Assembly: GCF_004104375.1 (NCBI RefSeq)
Contig: NZ_QOVM01000003.1
Span: 124,001-188,000 of the forward strand
Direction: 5' to 3'
Length of the DNA stretch: 64,000 bases
DNA from: Leeuwenhoekiella aequorea
Lineage (GTDB): Bacteria; Bacteroidota; Bacteroidia; Flavobacteriales; Flavobacteriaceae
Shown in pieces: positions 43,174 through 54,600 of this stretch; the stretch's first letter is position 1, and the number at the start of each line of letters is the position of its first letter. The notes beneath the pieces were generated by a model that saw nothing but the letters and a program-made list of their open reading frames with translations, did not search any database and had not been told where the DNA came from. The translations under genes and the position numbers were made by a program.

Positions 43174-46100
43174 TTAATTGAAAGAATAGCGCATACCTAA
43201 TTGCAACCTCCAGGGTGTACCATTTATGGGTTCGGTTCCTGTTCCTGTTTGTACTCCGTAGGTATAGCCTTGTGTGTTAGAATCAAAGCCATTTATACGC
43301 ATAAGATCCCGATTGCCGTAATTATTATCATTCCCCCAATCTTTATTTAAAAGATTAGCAAAATTGAACACATCTGCAGACAGTTCTAGCGCGTGTGTTT
43401 TCGCTCCTTTAAACGTAAACTTCTTTTGCAAACGCAAATCGATTGTTGCAGAAAACGGATTTTTACCACCATTACGTTCTGCAAAACCGCCAAAACTTTC
43501 CCGCAGATATTCTTTAAAGCTAGAGGAGGTCTCAGGATCTGCTAATATTTGGTTATACGCATCACGGATATCTTGTGGAGTTGCGGGATCGTTGGGATCA
43601 TAAATGTAAGCAATATCGTTACTCAGGTTAAAGTCACCATTTGCACTGGTATTGCTAGCCGTCATCAGACTGTAACGGGTACCCCCAGTTCCTGTAATGG
43701 TAGCTCCTAATACAAAACCTTTCCAAGTAGGGGAAGCACCATTTATAACAAACTTGCTTCCAAATTGATTGTCTGAATATCCGTAATTCAACGCTCTGGG
43801 ATCTCCTGTAACCGGTAGAAATGTCGATGTGTTTGCTACACAGCAATTGTAAGATGAATTATCTTTTGCTCTGTTTACAGTAACACTTGCATTTACATAC
43901 CCGTCATCGCCAAGACGTGCAGATCCTTCAACAATTAAAGAAGCATTATCTAAAATTCCATCTGGTCTTAAGACTAAAGTTCTCCCCACCTCATCAGATA
44001 TTCTTGAATTTGTCCAGTCTGTTCTGCCATCTTCTCCTATAGTAGCAGCAGGTACAAATACCGGTCTTCCTTCTGGAGTAACAAAATAAGGTGTAGTTAC
44101 CAGGTTTGTTTCCTGATACACATAGTTGTTTTTAGTATGACTTATAAGCGCATTTACGCCCAGACTATATCTATTCCCAAAGAAGTGCGTATAGCTTAGG
44201 TTTCCTTTAAAAATGGTAGGCACTTCAAAATCATCTGCTACAGCATTTATTGTAGAAAAAGCTGAAGCTCCTGCCGGAATTCCCGGTACTGTATCAGGGT
44301 CTTCACGATACCCCGGAAAATTAGGAACGGGCACATTAGCACCACTAACATCTATGGCTCCAAGTAACGTACCGCTGTTTTGGATGTTATTTACCTGTGC
44401 ATAATAATGAGGCTGTGCAGTAAACATACCTCCTCCTAATTTTAAAATGTCTTTATTTTTTCCTTTTACATTCCACGTAAGTTGAAAACGAGGCTGAATA
44501 TTATCATAATCATTAGGTCTCTCATCGGTGCGTATTCCTAGCTCATTAAATACAACCGGATTAAACTCTGCTGCATCTTGAAAATAAGTTGCATCCCAGC
44601 GTACACCTCCGGTAAACTCTAAATCTGGTGTAATATCAAAATCTACCTGAGCAAAAAGAGAAAGATCTAAAACAGTCTGCTTGACAAGAGGTAACCCTTG
44701 AAGAGGAACTTCGCGTGCGTAACGAGACGGATTTAGATTTGCAAAATCATCTAACGAATCAAAGAAGAATCGGCCATTTTGTTCATTAGAAAGTAAGGTT
44801 TCTAACGAGGTAATCATATTATCTGTACCAAATGTGAAATCAAACTTACCTGCATTCACATAGGTAATGTTGCTAATCTGAAATTGGTTTTCGACATTAG
44901 TTTCCGGTGTGTAACGCTGTCCTCCTAACTGTACACTTTGCGTACGGTTTGAACCATTAGGCAATTCTGAAGATACCTGAACTATTGCGCGGGGTATATT
45001 TGAAGATGGTAATTGCGAACTAGGCGTGTATGCTCGTTCTGCATGCTGATATTGAAATTTAAGTTCGTTAGTTACTTTAGGCGAAAATACAGAACGTAAC
45101 GAAAGGAATGTACTGTTCTCCTGAGATTCAAAATCAGAATAGGTTTCTGCAATTTCAATATTGCTGTTATCACTCACGCTCATTGGGTTTTCCCACTTAT
45201 TAAATAAATTTCTAAGGGTAAGCGTGTGCTTGTTATTAATCTGCCAATCGAGACGTACAAATAAATTATTGGCGTGTGTTTCTCTATCAAATTGTCCTAT
45301 TTGCTGTTGATTGCCCAACCCGTAGCTATCTCTACCTATCTGTAAGAAACGATCTAAATTTGCTTGTGTAATGCCCAGACGATTTGCATCGTCATCACTT
45401 TGTATATCTGCAATACTCAACGGATTTCCGGCATCTTGACGTTCATAAACTAAAAAGAAATGCAACTTGTCTTTTACAAGCGGACCTCCTAAACTCAGAC
45501 CATATTGCGAATTATAAAAATCGGCTTCTCTTCGCTCGCCTTGTATATTGTAATTACTTTGTAAAGCATCTGCCCGGTGATAGAAAAAAGTGCTTCCTGT
45601 AAATTCATTGGTACCCGATTTTGTTACCGATGTTATTGCTCCACCTCCCTGACGTCCTTGAGTAACATTATAATCATTTGTACTTACTTCAAATTCACGA
45701 ATGGCTTCTAGTGATATGGTATAAGGCCCTTGGCCTACTTCACCCGCTGTAAGCTGGTTTCTAAAGTTAACCCCATCAATAGTTACGTTTGTAGATGATC
45801 TACGCTGTCCTCCCAAATTTATAGAACCACCACCCTGAAGTGGAGATAGACTGGTTAAGTTTGTAAAGTTTCTACCTTCAGTAGGAAGGTTTTTTATTTG
45901 AGTACTGCTTATTTTTGTAGATGCTCCTAATTGATCGATACGCTTTGTAAGATTAGTCGCTTTAATCGTTACAGCATCTAGTGAAGTAGATTCTTCTTGT
46001 AATATAAAATCAAGTACAACAACATCACTTAAGTTAAGTGTGATATTTTCTTTTACTACCTCTTGAAACCCCATATACTTGGCATTTACTTTATAAGGGC

Positions 46101-46365
46101 CACCTAAAGGTAATTGATTTAAAGAGAACTCTCCGTCTTCATTTGCAACTGCCCCAAATACAAAACCGGTAGCTGTATTTGTTACTATAATTTCGGCTCC
46201 CATAAGCGGAATACCGGTATTATCTAATACAGTTCCTTTAATTTTTGTGTTAGTAGATTGGGCTAACAAGTTTGATGCAAACACAAGCAAAAACAGGGTT
46301 GTGCTTAAAAATTTGATTAAAAACCGATCTTTAAAAAAAGTGCGGTGACTGGTAATTTTTTTCAT
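43174..46365 (-). CDS. Oar-like TonB-dependent receptor
   Basis: A 1063-residue outer-membrane protein with signal peptide, carboxypeptidase-D-like domain (IKGTVLDNTGIPLMGAEIIV, about 42-125), and a plug containing RNFTNLTSLSPLQGG, INLGGQRRSSTNVTIDGVNF and GGGAITSVTKSGTNEFTGS, the signature of the Oar subfamily. The barrel ends in WRLQLGMRYSFN. Oar-type receptors take up or help secrete large substrates. It is next to a phosphodiesterase and a sodium symporter, which suggests import of a phosphorylated or sugar-like nutrient; not certain. Confidence 0.9.
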   Translation of the reverse strand: MKKITSHRTFFKDRFLIKFLSTTLFLLVFASNLLAQSTNTKIKGTVLDNTGIPLMGAEIIVTNTATGFVFGAVANEDGEFSLNQLPLGGPYKVNAKYMGFQEVVKENITLNLSDVVVLDFILQEESTSLDAVTIKATNLTKRIDQLGASTKISSTQIKNLPTEGRNFTNLTSLSPLQGGGSINLGGQRRSSTNVTIDGVNFRNQLTAGEVGQGPYTISLEAIREFEVSTNDYNVTQGRQGGGAITSVTKSGTNEFTGSTFFYHRADALQSNYNIQGERREADFYNSQYGLSLGGPLVKDKLHFFLVYERQDAGNPLSIADIQSDDDANRLGITQANLDRFLQIGRDSYGLGNQQQIGQFDRETHANNLFVRLDWQINNKHTLTLRNLFNKWENPMSVSDNSNIEIAETYSDFESQENSTFLSLRSVFSPKVTNELKFQYQHAERAYTPSSQLPSSNIPRAIVQVSSELPNGSNRTQSVQLGGQRYTPETNVENQFQISNITYVNAGKFDFTFGTDNMITSLETLLSNEQNGRFFFDSLDDFANLNPSRYAREVPLQGLPLVKQTVLDLSLFAQVDFDITPDLEFTGGVRWDATYFQDAAEFNPVVFNELGIRTDERPNDYDNIQPRFQLTWNVKGKNKDILKLGGGMFTAQPHYYAQVNNIQNSGTLLGAIDVSGANVPVPNFPGYREDPDTVPGIPAGASAFSTINAVADDFEVPTIFKGNLSYTHFFGNRYSLGVNALISHTKNNYVYQETNLVTTPYFVTPEGRPVFVPAATIGEDGRTDWTNSRISDEVGRTLVLRPDGILDNASLIVEGSARLGDDGYVNASVTVNRAKDNSSYNCCVANTSTFLPVTGDPRALNYGYSDNQFGSKFVINGASPTWKGFVLGATITGTGGTRYSLMTASNTSANGDFNLSNDIAYIYDPNDPATPQDIRDAYNQILADPETSSSFKEYLRESFGGFAERNGGKNPFSATIDLRLQKKFTFKGAKTHALELSADVFNFANLLNKDWGNDNNYGNRDLMRINGFDSNTQGYTYGVQTGTGTEPINGTPWRLQLGMRYSFN

Positions 46366-46391
46366 TTGTGGATAGTTGAATTAATTACCGG

Positions 46392-46420
46392 CGAAAGTAA
46401 ATTAGCAACTTTTCCTCAAA
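46392..46420 (-). promoter_or_regulatory. Promoter of the Oar-like receptor gene
   Basis: On the minus strand TTTG (46417-46420), 17-base spacer and TACTTTCG (46392-46399), one mismatch to consensus; 26 bases before the start codon. Confidence 0.65.
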
Positions 46421-46532
46421 TGTTAGTTTTTAACATGAACGCATCACTTAACGCAGTTTTTACTTTTTAGTAACAGAGCAATTAACAGCAGTGTTCTATG
46501 CAAACATCAAATTGAAACGTAAACTAAGAAAA

Positions 46533-46557
46533 AAGTCTCATTAAAATAATGAGACTT
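46533..46557 (-). terminator. Terminator after the sodium:solute symporter gene
   Basis: Arms 46533-46543 (AAGTCTCATTA) and 46547-46557 with loop AAA and flanking A/T runs. Confidence 0.75.
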
Positions 46558-46617
46558 TCTAAGTAATAGTAAAGGGTATTCGCTTAGTTGATATCGATAG
46601 CAGATTGACTCTAAATT

Positions 46618-48438
46618 CTAAAAAATACTGGATTTAACGCGTTTCCAAAGCTTGACTAAAATAAGAATGGAAATAAGGGTAAGGGCTGTAAGAATAGTTG
46701 CCTGGGTAAAATATCCATATATCCAATATCCGGTGCTAAAAAGGGCTCCGTATATAGTGATACAACCTACTAATGTGGCTAATATGCCGGCAGGTACAGA
46801 CCATTTTTGAGTATTCATAATTAGTGTATGGCCTTGTAATTTTGCTCTGTTTATTATACGCTGCCATCCCGGTCCGCCGGGTTGCGTTTGTTTGTAGAAA
46901 TCGAATAAAGTTGTGTCTTTTTCAGGTTTGGTTAAAAAAGTAACCGCAACCCAAACAACCGTTGTTAATAATACCACTAATGGATACGTTGACCAGTTAG
47001 GCAGCAACCCATCTTCTTGGTTGGTACCAAATAACACCAAACCCAACGGACTAAAATTAAATAAAATTGAAATTACTCCAGATGAGAACATCGCAGAAAT
47101 TTCGCTCCACGCATTAATTCTCCACCAGAACCAACGCAGAATAAAAATTAACCCTGTACCTGCACCAAACATCAAAATGATATTAAATAATTGATACGCA
47201 TTTGTAAGTACTAGCGCCAGCGCTGAACTCACCACCATTAATAGTACGGTAGAAATTCGCCCAACGTTTACCAGCTCTTTTTGTGAGGCTTCTTTTTTTA
47301 CATAGCGCGCATAAAAATCATTCACCACATACGAGGACCCCCAGTTTAAATGCGTCGATATAGTTGACATGTATGCGGCAATTAGAGATGCCATTACCAA
47401 TCCCAATAATCCGGTAGGTAATTTGGTTAGCATTGCAGAATAGGCTAAATCGTCTCCTAGTTTGTTCTCAACAATATTTGGAAATGCTTCGTGGATACTC
47501 GCGATATCGGGATAAACTACTAATGAGGCTAAGGCAACTAAAATCCACGGCCACGGGCGTAAAGCATAATGCAAAGCATTAAAAAAGAATGTCGCTCCTA
47601 TAGCGTGATTTTCATCTTTTGCAGCTAGCATACGCTGTGCGATATATCCACCACCACCAGGTTCTGCTCCGGGATACCACGCACTCCACCATTGTACTGC
47701 AAGCGGAATAATTAGAAGTGTAATTACTAAACTAGTATCGTTAAAATCTGGTAGAATATCCAGTTTATCAATAACAAGTGGATGGGTCATTAATTCGCCC
47801 ATTCCGCCTACTTCCGGCAAGTTAACGCAGTAGTAGGCTGCTCCTATTCCGCCAGCCATAGCGGCGAAAAAAAGAATGAAATCGGTATATACCACTCCTT
47901 TAAAACCGCCAATTGTACTAAAAATAACAGTAACTAATCCCGCATAACCAATAGTTTCTAACGGACTCAACCCCAACATAATTTGACCGATTTTTATCGC
48001 TGCAAGTGTCACCGCACTCATTGCGAGTACATTAAATACCACACCTAGATAAATTGCCCTAAACCCACGTAAAAACTTAGCTGGTTTCCCGCCATAACGC
48101 AGTTCGTAAAACTCGATATCTGTATTTACGCCAGATTTTCGCCACAGCTTGGCATAAACAAAAACGGTAAGTAAACCCGTAATTAGAAAAGCCCACCAAA
48201 CCCAGTTACCACTTACTCCCTGATTCCGAACAATATCAGTAACCAAGTTAGGCGTGTCTGTAGAAAATGTAGTAGCTACCATCGATATTCCCAGCAACCA
48301 CCACGGCATATTTCTACCCGATAAAAAATACTCAGAAGAACTTTTACCAGATTTCTTTGCGACTAGCAGCCCAATAATTAAAGTGATTGCAAAAAAGCTG
48401 ATGATAATAGCATAATCAAGTATTTCTAGAGCTACCAT
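46618..48438 (-). CDS. Sodium:solute symporter family transporter
   Basis: An inner-membrane symporter of 606 residues with about 13-14 helices. The first loop YFLSGRNMPWWLLGISMVAT is the SSS/SLC5 signature, followed by the sodium-site-type stretch TIGGFKGVVYTDFIL and STISTHLNWGSSYVVNDFYARYV. The length and the C-terminal extension fit the branch that carries sugars, inositol or sialic acids. Lying among SusCD, a TonB receptor and a phosphodiesterase, it probably imports the product of that outer-membrane system. Confidence 0.9.
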   Translation of the reverse strand: MVALEILDYAIIISFFAITLIIGLLVAKKSGKSSSEYFLSGRNMPWWLLGISMVATTFSTDTPNLVTDIVRNQGVSGNWVWWAFLITGLLTVFVYAKLWRKSGVNTDIEFYELRYGGKPAKFLRGFRAIYLGVVFNVLAMSAVTLAAIKIGQIMLGLSPLETIGYAGLVTVIFSTIGGFKGVVYTDFILFFAAMAGGIGAAYYCVNLPEVGGMGELMTHPLVIDKLDILPDFNDTSLVITLLIIPLAVQWWSAWYPGAEPGGGGYIAQRMLAAKDENHAIGATFFFNALHYALRPWPWILVALASLVVYPDIASIHEAFPNIVENKLGDDLAYSAMLTKLPTGLLGLVMASLIAAYMSTISTHLNWGSSYVVNDFYARYVKKEASQKELVNVGRISTVLLMVVSSALALVLTNAYQLFNIILMFGAGTGLIFILRWFWWRINAWSEISAMFSSGVISILFNFSPLGLVLFGTNQEDGLLPNWSTYPLVVLLTTVVWVAVTFLTKPEKDTTLFDFYKQTQPGGPGWQRIINRAKLQGHTLIMNTQKWSVPAGILATLVGCITIYGALFSTGYWIYGYFTQATILTALTLISILILVKLWKRVKSSIF

Positions 48439-48685
48439 AAAATTTATGTGATGGTTAAGGGTTAATGTAATTCAATAGGAAAAGATATCTCTTTTAGGAA
48501 TAATATCGCACCGAACTAACCATTTCTGCTTAAAACAACAACTAAGATTATAGAATAACTCCTTATTAATAAATGCATTAACCACTTATATAAATTGCAA
48601 TTTATAGTTCTATTTAATCATAAATCTATAGGTTTAATGCAAATGAGATTCTAGAAAAATTGGTTTTAAAGAAGTTAATAAACAG
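48439..48685. other. Intergenic region upstream of the symporter gene
   Basis: AT-rich stretch of about 250 bases with no gene recognised; it should carry the symporter promoter, but no good -33/-7 pair was picked out by eye. Confidence 0.45.
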
Positions 48686-48731
48686 AAATCGCCTGCATTA
48701 AATAACAATTAGGTTATAATGCAGGCGATTT
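48686..48731 (-). terminator. Terminator after the FAS1 lipoprotein gene
   Basis: Perfect 15-base arms 48686-48700 and 48717-48731 around a 16-base AT-rich loop. It lies 20 bases past the stop of the last gene of the SusC-SusD unit. Confidence 0.75.
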
Positions 48732-48751
48732 TCAATCTACGAAGCTTGGTT

Positions 48752-50185
48752 CTATAGAATGCTAATAGCAATGTTAAATGGGTCCAGACTTGCACCCGCA
48801 CGATCACGAGCAGATAAGGTTAAACTATCTTCAGTACCTGATCCATTACTGATATAAACCAAATTCTTTGAATTGATATCTAATTGAGTTAACCGATCTC
48901 CCACTTTAAGAATAGTTGCTCCGCGTACGAGCCAACCATTGTGAGGGATTTGCTCTACTGTAAATATAATGTCTGCAGGAGCTGCGCCATCAACCTCGAT
49001 ATTCTCTTCACTAAAAACGTATGTTTCTCCGCTAGTTACTGAAAATCCAGAATTTGTAATAAGATCTAAACTAGTATTTCCTGATGCGATTGTTGCAATA
49101 AGCATCGGAGCTTTTAAAGCTGTAGTTTCTTTGGAAGCAAACTCATCAGTTTCATCAGAGCCAGCTTGTCCATCTAATACGAATGAAACGCTTTGCCTCT
49201 TTTCAAGCGCATTAAAAAAGTCTGTAACATCAAAGGCAAATTTGCTAACTTTTGTCGTAGTTAAACTAGCTATAGGATTTCCTGCCGGTAAAGTTGCAGT
49301 ATTAAAGGTAAGACTAGTCTCATTCCATAAAGTGTCTGCAACCGAGAATAAATTCATCTTAACCCCTTTGGCTGCTGTAAAACTTACAGCCATATCAAGC
49401 CGAACATCGGTAATTACTCCTTCTTTATCAAATTCGTTTAAGTCAAACATCATATAGGCTTTTCTATCAAAGTCTCCATTGCCCGTTACATTTTTGACTT
49501 TCATTAAAACATCTCTACCATAATTTACCCCAGAACTTGCTCCACCATTAATATAGGTATCGTGCTTTGGATAGATCGTATCGGTTTTAACTGATGGATC
49601 TGGAATGTTTAAATTATTTGAAGGTGCTGAAAAATAAACAATAGAACTCACTACGTGCATAGCGCCATTTGTAGGTTCTAAATTTGAAGTAACAATCGTC
49701 CATTGTTTTCCCGTTCCTTCATTAATTAATCCTTGATAATTAGAATTATGAGATAAAAACATAATTTGGTCGTTTTCAGTATTGTAAGCAATAGGATTAT
49801 TACTTTCAGACAGATCAGGATTTGTAAAAAGTACTATGTCATTTACAATATGATATCTCAATGTATTTCTCAAAATTGGAACCGGTACTTCTTCTAAGCT
49901 TTCGTAGGCATTTTCGGTTAAATATTGATTGAATGCATTGTTTGTAGGAGCAATAAATGTTTTTGAATCCATCGCAGCGTATATAGATTCTAAACCTACT
50001 CGTGTGATCGCTGCTTCAAGCATTACTAGAGAATCGTTTTCTTGAATAAATTCCCAGGCTGTCACGCCCAACTTTGCAGTAGAGCCAGAATCTTGGTATT
50101 CAAAATTCTCTTGAATTTCACAACCGTAAATAAGGCACATACAAATGCCTAGTAGCATAAAGTAACCCGTTTTAATATTTTTCAT
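48752..50185 (-). CDS. FAS1 (fasciclin) plus DNRLRE plus NG2/cadherin-like surface lipoprotein
   Basis: A 477-residue lipoprotein; the lipobox is LIYGC. Residues about 38-185 form a fasciclin domain (AAITRVGLESIYAAMDSKTFIAPTNNAF, MHVVSSIVYF). Residues about 200-365 match the DNRLRE domain (DTYINGGASSGVNYGRD, SLTFNTATLPAGNPIAS). The last 100 resemble an NG2/CSPG repeat (DLITNSGFSV, IFTVEQIPHNGWL). It is third in line after SusC and SusD, the slot usually taken by surface glycan-binding proteins, so a binding role is likely. Confidence 0.78.
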   Translation of the reverse strand: MKNIKTGYFMLLGICMCLIYGCEIQENFEYQDSGSTAKLGVTAWEFIQENDSLVMLEAAITRVGLESIYAAMDSKTFIAPTNNAFNQYLTENAYESLEEVPVPILRNTLRYHIVNDIVLFTNPDLSESNNPIAYNTENDQIMFLSHNSNYQGLINEGTGKQWTIVTSNLEPTNGAMHVVSSIVYFSAPSNNLNIPDPSVKTDTIYPKHDTYINGGASSGVNYGRDVLMKVKNVTGNGDFDRKAYMMFDLNEFDKEGVITDVRLDMAVSFTAAKGVKMNLFSVADTLWNETSLTFNTATLPAGNPIASLTTTKVSKFAFDVTDFFNALEKRQSVSFVLDGQAGSDETDEFASKETTALKAPMLIATIASGNTSLDLITNSGFSVTSGETYVFSEENIEVDGAAPADIIFTVEQIPHNGWLVRGATILKVGDRLTQLDINSKNLVYISNGSGTEDSLTLSARDRAGASLDPFNIAISIL

Positions 50186-50231
50186 TACTTAAATTTCATT
50201 AATTAAACAGTGGCTTGCAGCCGAATAAATA

Positions 50232-51590
50232 CTATCGGTAAAATGAATTCTGTTCCAGATTGGGATTTCTGTTTATTGCATCTTCGTGAATAGGCCAAAC
50301 CAGATTTGCAGGATCACTTAATCCATTTATGGGTTGCATAATTTCTATGGCTCTATTTGTTCTTACCAGATCAAACCAGCGGTGACCCTCAAAAGATAAT
50401 TCGATTGAACGCTCATGAAATATTGCAGAATCTACATCCCCATAGTTTGCTATAGCACTTGCCTGATCTAGATTTTCTAAGCCTGCTCTTGTTCTAATTC
50501 TATTTAACAACTCTAGAGCTTCATCAGTTTGCCCAAGTTTATTTAATGCTTCTGCTTTTAAAAGAATAATATCTGCTAAACGAGCCAATACTATATTATT
50601 TGAGGAAGGATCTGCGCTTTCATCACTAAAACCTTCTCCAAAAAACTTCCATATTTTACGTGTGGTTACAACTGTAGTATCGTAAATTTTTGATTTTCTA
50701 AGGTCGTTATCTTCAAACGAATTTTTAAACCGCTCACTTGGGTAATAATCGCTATCAGATCCCAAAGCATACAATACGCGAAGCGCATTTGTTTGAACTT
50801 CGTTGTAACCTACTTCAAATATACTTTCATTAGAAAATCCTGTGGTAAAAATTTTAGACCAGTCTGCCATACTTACCAGAGAATATAAGCTGTTATTCAA
50901 AACAAGGTCTGCAGTAGCATTTGCATTTTGATAATCTTTACGCCACATATATACTTGAGTTAACAGCGCATTTGCACCTCCTTGGGTAATAAGAACGCGA
51001 TCCCGTTCTCCTCCGTAACTATCCCGGCAATTTTCAGCTGCATATTGCAGATCTTCGACAATTTGATCTAAAACAAGTTCTTTGTCTGTCTTTGGCACAA
51101 ACAACTCTTGATCTACACTTTCATAAGGTTCTAATATTAAAGGTACATCTCCCCAAACCCGTACTGCATAGAAATACGACAAGGCTCTTAATGCTCTTGC
51201 CTGACCCACGAGTTGTAACCCAAACTCATCTACAGAAACTTCAGGAACATATTTAATTGCATAATTTGCCCGACTAATTGTTTCATAGAGCGAACTCCAT
51301 TGAGCAGAGTTCATAGTCTTATTAAGCGTATTTTGCCTTAATGTTAGCGGATCGCCAGAGTGATTTGTTTCTATAGCATCTGCTCTGCCTTCGCCCCAAT
51401 ACGCAAAATTAATACGATAATTAGATTGCAGGGATTCATAAATACCGTAAACACCTGCTTGTGCATCACTTGTTGTTTTATAAAATCCTTGTGCAGAAAA
51501 ACTGCTTTGAGGATCCTTATCTAAAATATCTGAACAGGAAACACTGAGCAATACAATAAGACCAAGTATAATTTTTTCTATTTTTTGCAT
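50232..51590 (-). CDS. SusD/RagB family nutrient-binding lipoprotein
   Basis: A 452-residue surface lipoprotein; the lipobox is LSVSC followed by SDILDKDPQSSFSAQGFYKT, the typical SusD opening. TPR-like helices carry the RALRALSYFYAVRVWGDVPLI motif, and the C-terminus has ERSIELSFEGHRWFDLVRTNRA, both hallmarks. It forms the lid over the SusC barrel made by the gene 18 bases upstream and helps to bind the imported oligomer. Substrate unknown. Confidence 0.95.
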   Translation of the reverse strand: MQKIEKIILGLIVLLSVSCSDILDKDPQSSFSAQGFYKTTSDAQAGVYGIYESLQSNYRINFAYWGEGRADAIETNHSGDPLTLRQNTLNKTMNSAQWSSLYETISRANYAIKYVPEVSVDEFGLQLVGQARALRALSYFYAVRVWGDVPLILEPYESVDQELFVPKTDKELVLDQIVEDLQYAAENCRDSYGGERDRVLITQGGANALLTQVYMWRKDYQNANATADLVLNNSLYSLVSMADWSKIFTTGFSNESIFEVGYNEVQTNALRVLYALGSDSDYYPSERFKNSFEDNDLRKSKIYDTTVVTTRKIWKFFGEGFSDESADPSSNNIVLARLADIILLKAEALNKLGQTDEALELLNRIRTRAGLENLDQASAIANYGDVDSAIFHERSIELSFEGHRWFDLVRTNRAIEIMQPINGLSDPANLVWPIHEDAINRNPNLEQNSFYR

Positions 51591-51608
51591 CTCTTTTATT
51601 TTTACCTC

Positions 51609-54600
51609 TTAAAATCCGAAATTCAATCCTAAAATAACTGTACGACTTTGAGGGTAACTTCCCTCGTCAACTCCTGCGCGTAATCCACTATATGAATTTA
51701 CATCAGGATCAAAACCTGTATATTTTGTCCAGGTAATTAAATTAGATCCTGTGATATACGCATCGAGTTTTGAGAGTCCGAGTCGACCTACTAAGGCTTC
51801 TGGAAAACTATAATTAAGGTTTATATTCTTAAGTTTTATATAAGATCCATCTTCTACCCAGCGGCTTTGTATACGGCTATCGCTTTCTAACGGATCATCA
51901 CGTAAAGGTCTTGGAAAATCAGTTACATCTCCTTGCTCTCTCCACCTGTCTAGTGCATCTGTAGAAAGATTGTTATAACGTACCACAGAGTTACGCTGGT
52001 GATTTATTTCGCTGTAAATATCATTGCCGTATGAGAACTGAAAGAAAATACTAAGACTGATGTTTTTGTATGAAAAATTATTAGTGATCCCTCCAAAAAA
52101 GTCTGGTGTAGCATCTCCTATAATCTGACGGTCATTTACATCTATAATATTATCACCGTTCACATCTTCCCAAATAGGATCTCCACCCTGAAAAACTGCT
52201 CCTTGAGCACCATTAGTAACTGCGTTTACATTATCCTCATCGCGAGAATAAACTCCGTTGAATTTATAACCGTAAAATGTGCCAATAGGTAAACCTTCTT
52301 TCAAGATATGATACTGCCCATTTTGAATATATCCATTAATCAATAACTCATCAGGAAGGTCTGTAACCTTGTTGCTATTAGAACTTATATTGAAGTTTGT
52401 ATCCCATTTAAAGTCACCAATAAAATTGCGGGTGGTAAGTGTAAACTCAATACCTTTATTTTCTATACTACCAATGTTTTGGGTAATAAATGAAAAGCCG
52501 GTAGTTCTAGGAATAGGCACATTATATAAGAGATCTTCAGTGAGTTTTACATAATAATCTGCTGTTAAACTTATTCTGTTATTCCATAAGGAAATATCTA
52601 AACCGGCATCGTATTGCGTAGTGGTTTCCCAAGTGAGACCTGCATTAGGCATTACAGTAGGAGCAGCTCCTGAATAGTCTAAATAATTTACTCCCACAGC
52701 AAATTCTCCCTGTGAAGTATAATTTCCTATAGCCTCATTACCGGTTTGACCAGCGCTAAAACGCAGTTTAGCATCATTGATTACCGCATTATCCTGAAGA
52801 AAATTCTCATCAGAAAATCGCCATCCTACAGAAGCTGAAGGGAAATAACCAAATCTATTGTCTGCACCAAAACGAGATGAACCATCTGCTCTAAGATTTA
52901 CTTCTGCCAGATATTTACCTTTATAATCGTAAGATACTCGCCCAAAATAGGACAGCATAGAATGCTCTGTTATAAAATTGGCTTCTTGACCAGAAATTGT
53001 TCCTGCACCATTAAGTGTTGTAAGATTATCACTTGGAAAAAACATACCATCTAAACCAGTTTGCTCATTTTTCCAATTTTGAAAACTGAAACCTGCCAGC
53101 GCTGCCAGGTGGTGATCTGTTAATTGCTTATCAAACGTTAAATAGGTTTCATTACCCCAAGTTAAGTTTGTTAAAGATCTTACAGAACCTGTATTATATC
53201 CCGGTCTGTAATCTAAAATAGAGGGTATAAATTCATCCTCTTTCATAGAAACAAAATCAAGATTTACATTACTTCTTATTTTTAAGTAATCTGTAAATTG
53301 ATATTCGGCATACTCATTTCCAATTATGCGGTTTGATTTATTGAGATGTGTAGCCAATTCAGCAAGACCCACGGGGTTTCTTTTTCCGAATTGATAGCCG
53401 TTTAATGATCCATCTGGTAAATACATCGAATAAGTAGGCGGACGAATTAATAATTCGCGCACCAGACTTAAATTACCAGAACCGCCGGCATTAATTCTAT
53501 TGTTAATTGCATTTGTATACGAGATACTTTGACCAAATTTTAATTTATCGGTTGCATTAAAATCTACATTAAGTCTAGAAGTCACACGCTTGTAATTATT
53601 ATTAATAATCACACCATCTTGATCAAGAAATGACGAACTCCACGAATATTTTACATTTTCTGAACCGCCGCGAACCGATAAATCAATCTTGTATTGGGGA
53701 GCTATGCGCAGCAACTCGTCTTGCCAATCTACATCGCCATTATTTATCGGACTCAATGAATCCAATACCGAAAATATGGGCTCCACCGGATTAGCCATAT
53801 TTCTATACGAGTCAAGAATTACCTCTCGATACTGACTTGCATTTAGTACGCTTAGCTTTCTGCTTATTTCACTTACGCCGGTAAAAACATTCAAATTAAT
53901 TTGTGCCTTACCCTCTTTACCTCTTTTTGTTGTAATTAAAACTACACCGTTTGCTGCTCTGGATCCATAGATAGCAGTAGATGCTGCATCCTTTAAAACC
54001 TCAATAGATTCTATGTCTCCAGGATTTATATCTGCTAACGGATTTAAGCCGAAATTTTCAGAACCGTTAAGTGAAGAAAGACTGTTAGATTCTATGGGTA
54101 CGCCGTCTACAACATATAACGGATCATTTCCAGAATTTAGAGAAGAGTTACCACGCACGCGTATGGTCATCGCACCTCCGGGAGCTCCAGAATTTGAAGT
54201 AACTTGAACTCCTGCAGCTCTACCTTGCAATACAGATACCGCATCCTGCTGGTTTGTTTGCTCAATCTCTTCACTACCTACAGAAGCAATGGAACCTGTG
54301 AGATTGCGTTTTTTCTTAGTTCCATAACCCACAATGACCAATTCGTCAAGCTCATTTGCAATAGGACTAAGAACAACATTTAAGGTTGTTTCAGAAGATA
54401 CTGTAATTTCCTTTCGCTCAAATCCTAAAAAAGAAAAGCTAAGTACCGTGCCAGGAGTTACTTGATCTATACTATAATTCCCATCAAGATCTGTGGTTAC
54501 ACCTCTAGAGGAATCTTTTAAAATTACATTTACACCTACTAACGGTTCTCCAGTTGTAACATTGGTAACCGTCCCTGAGATTGCTATCCCTTGCGTATAA

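Noticed and set aside
48969-49457. Plus-strand open frame opposite the FAS1 lipoprotein gene
   Set aside because: Low-complexity Ser/Val-rich translation typical of an antisense shadow.
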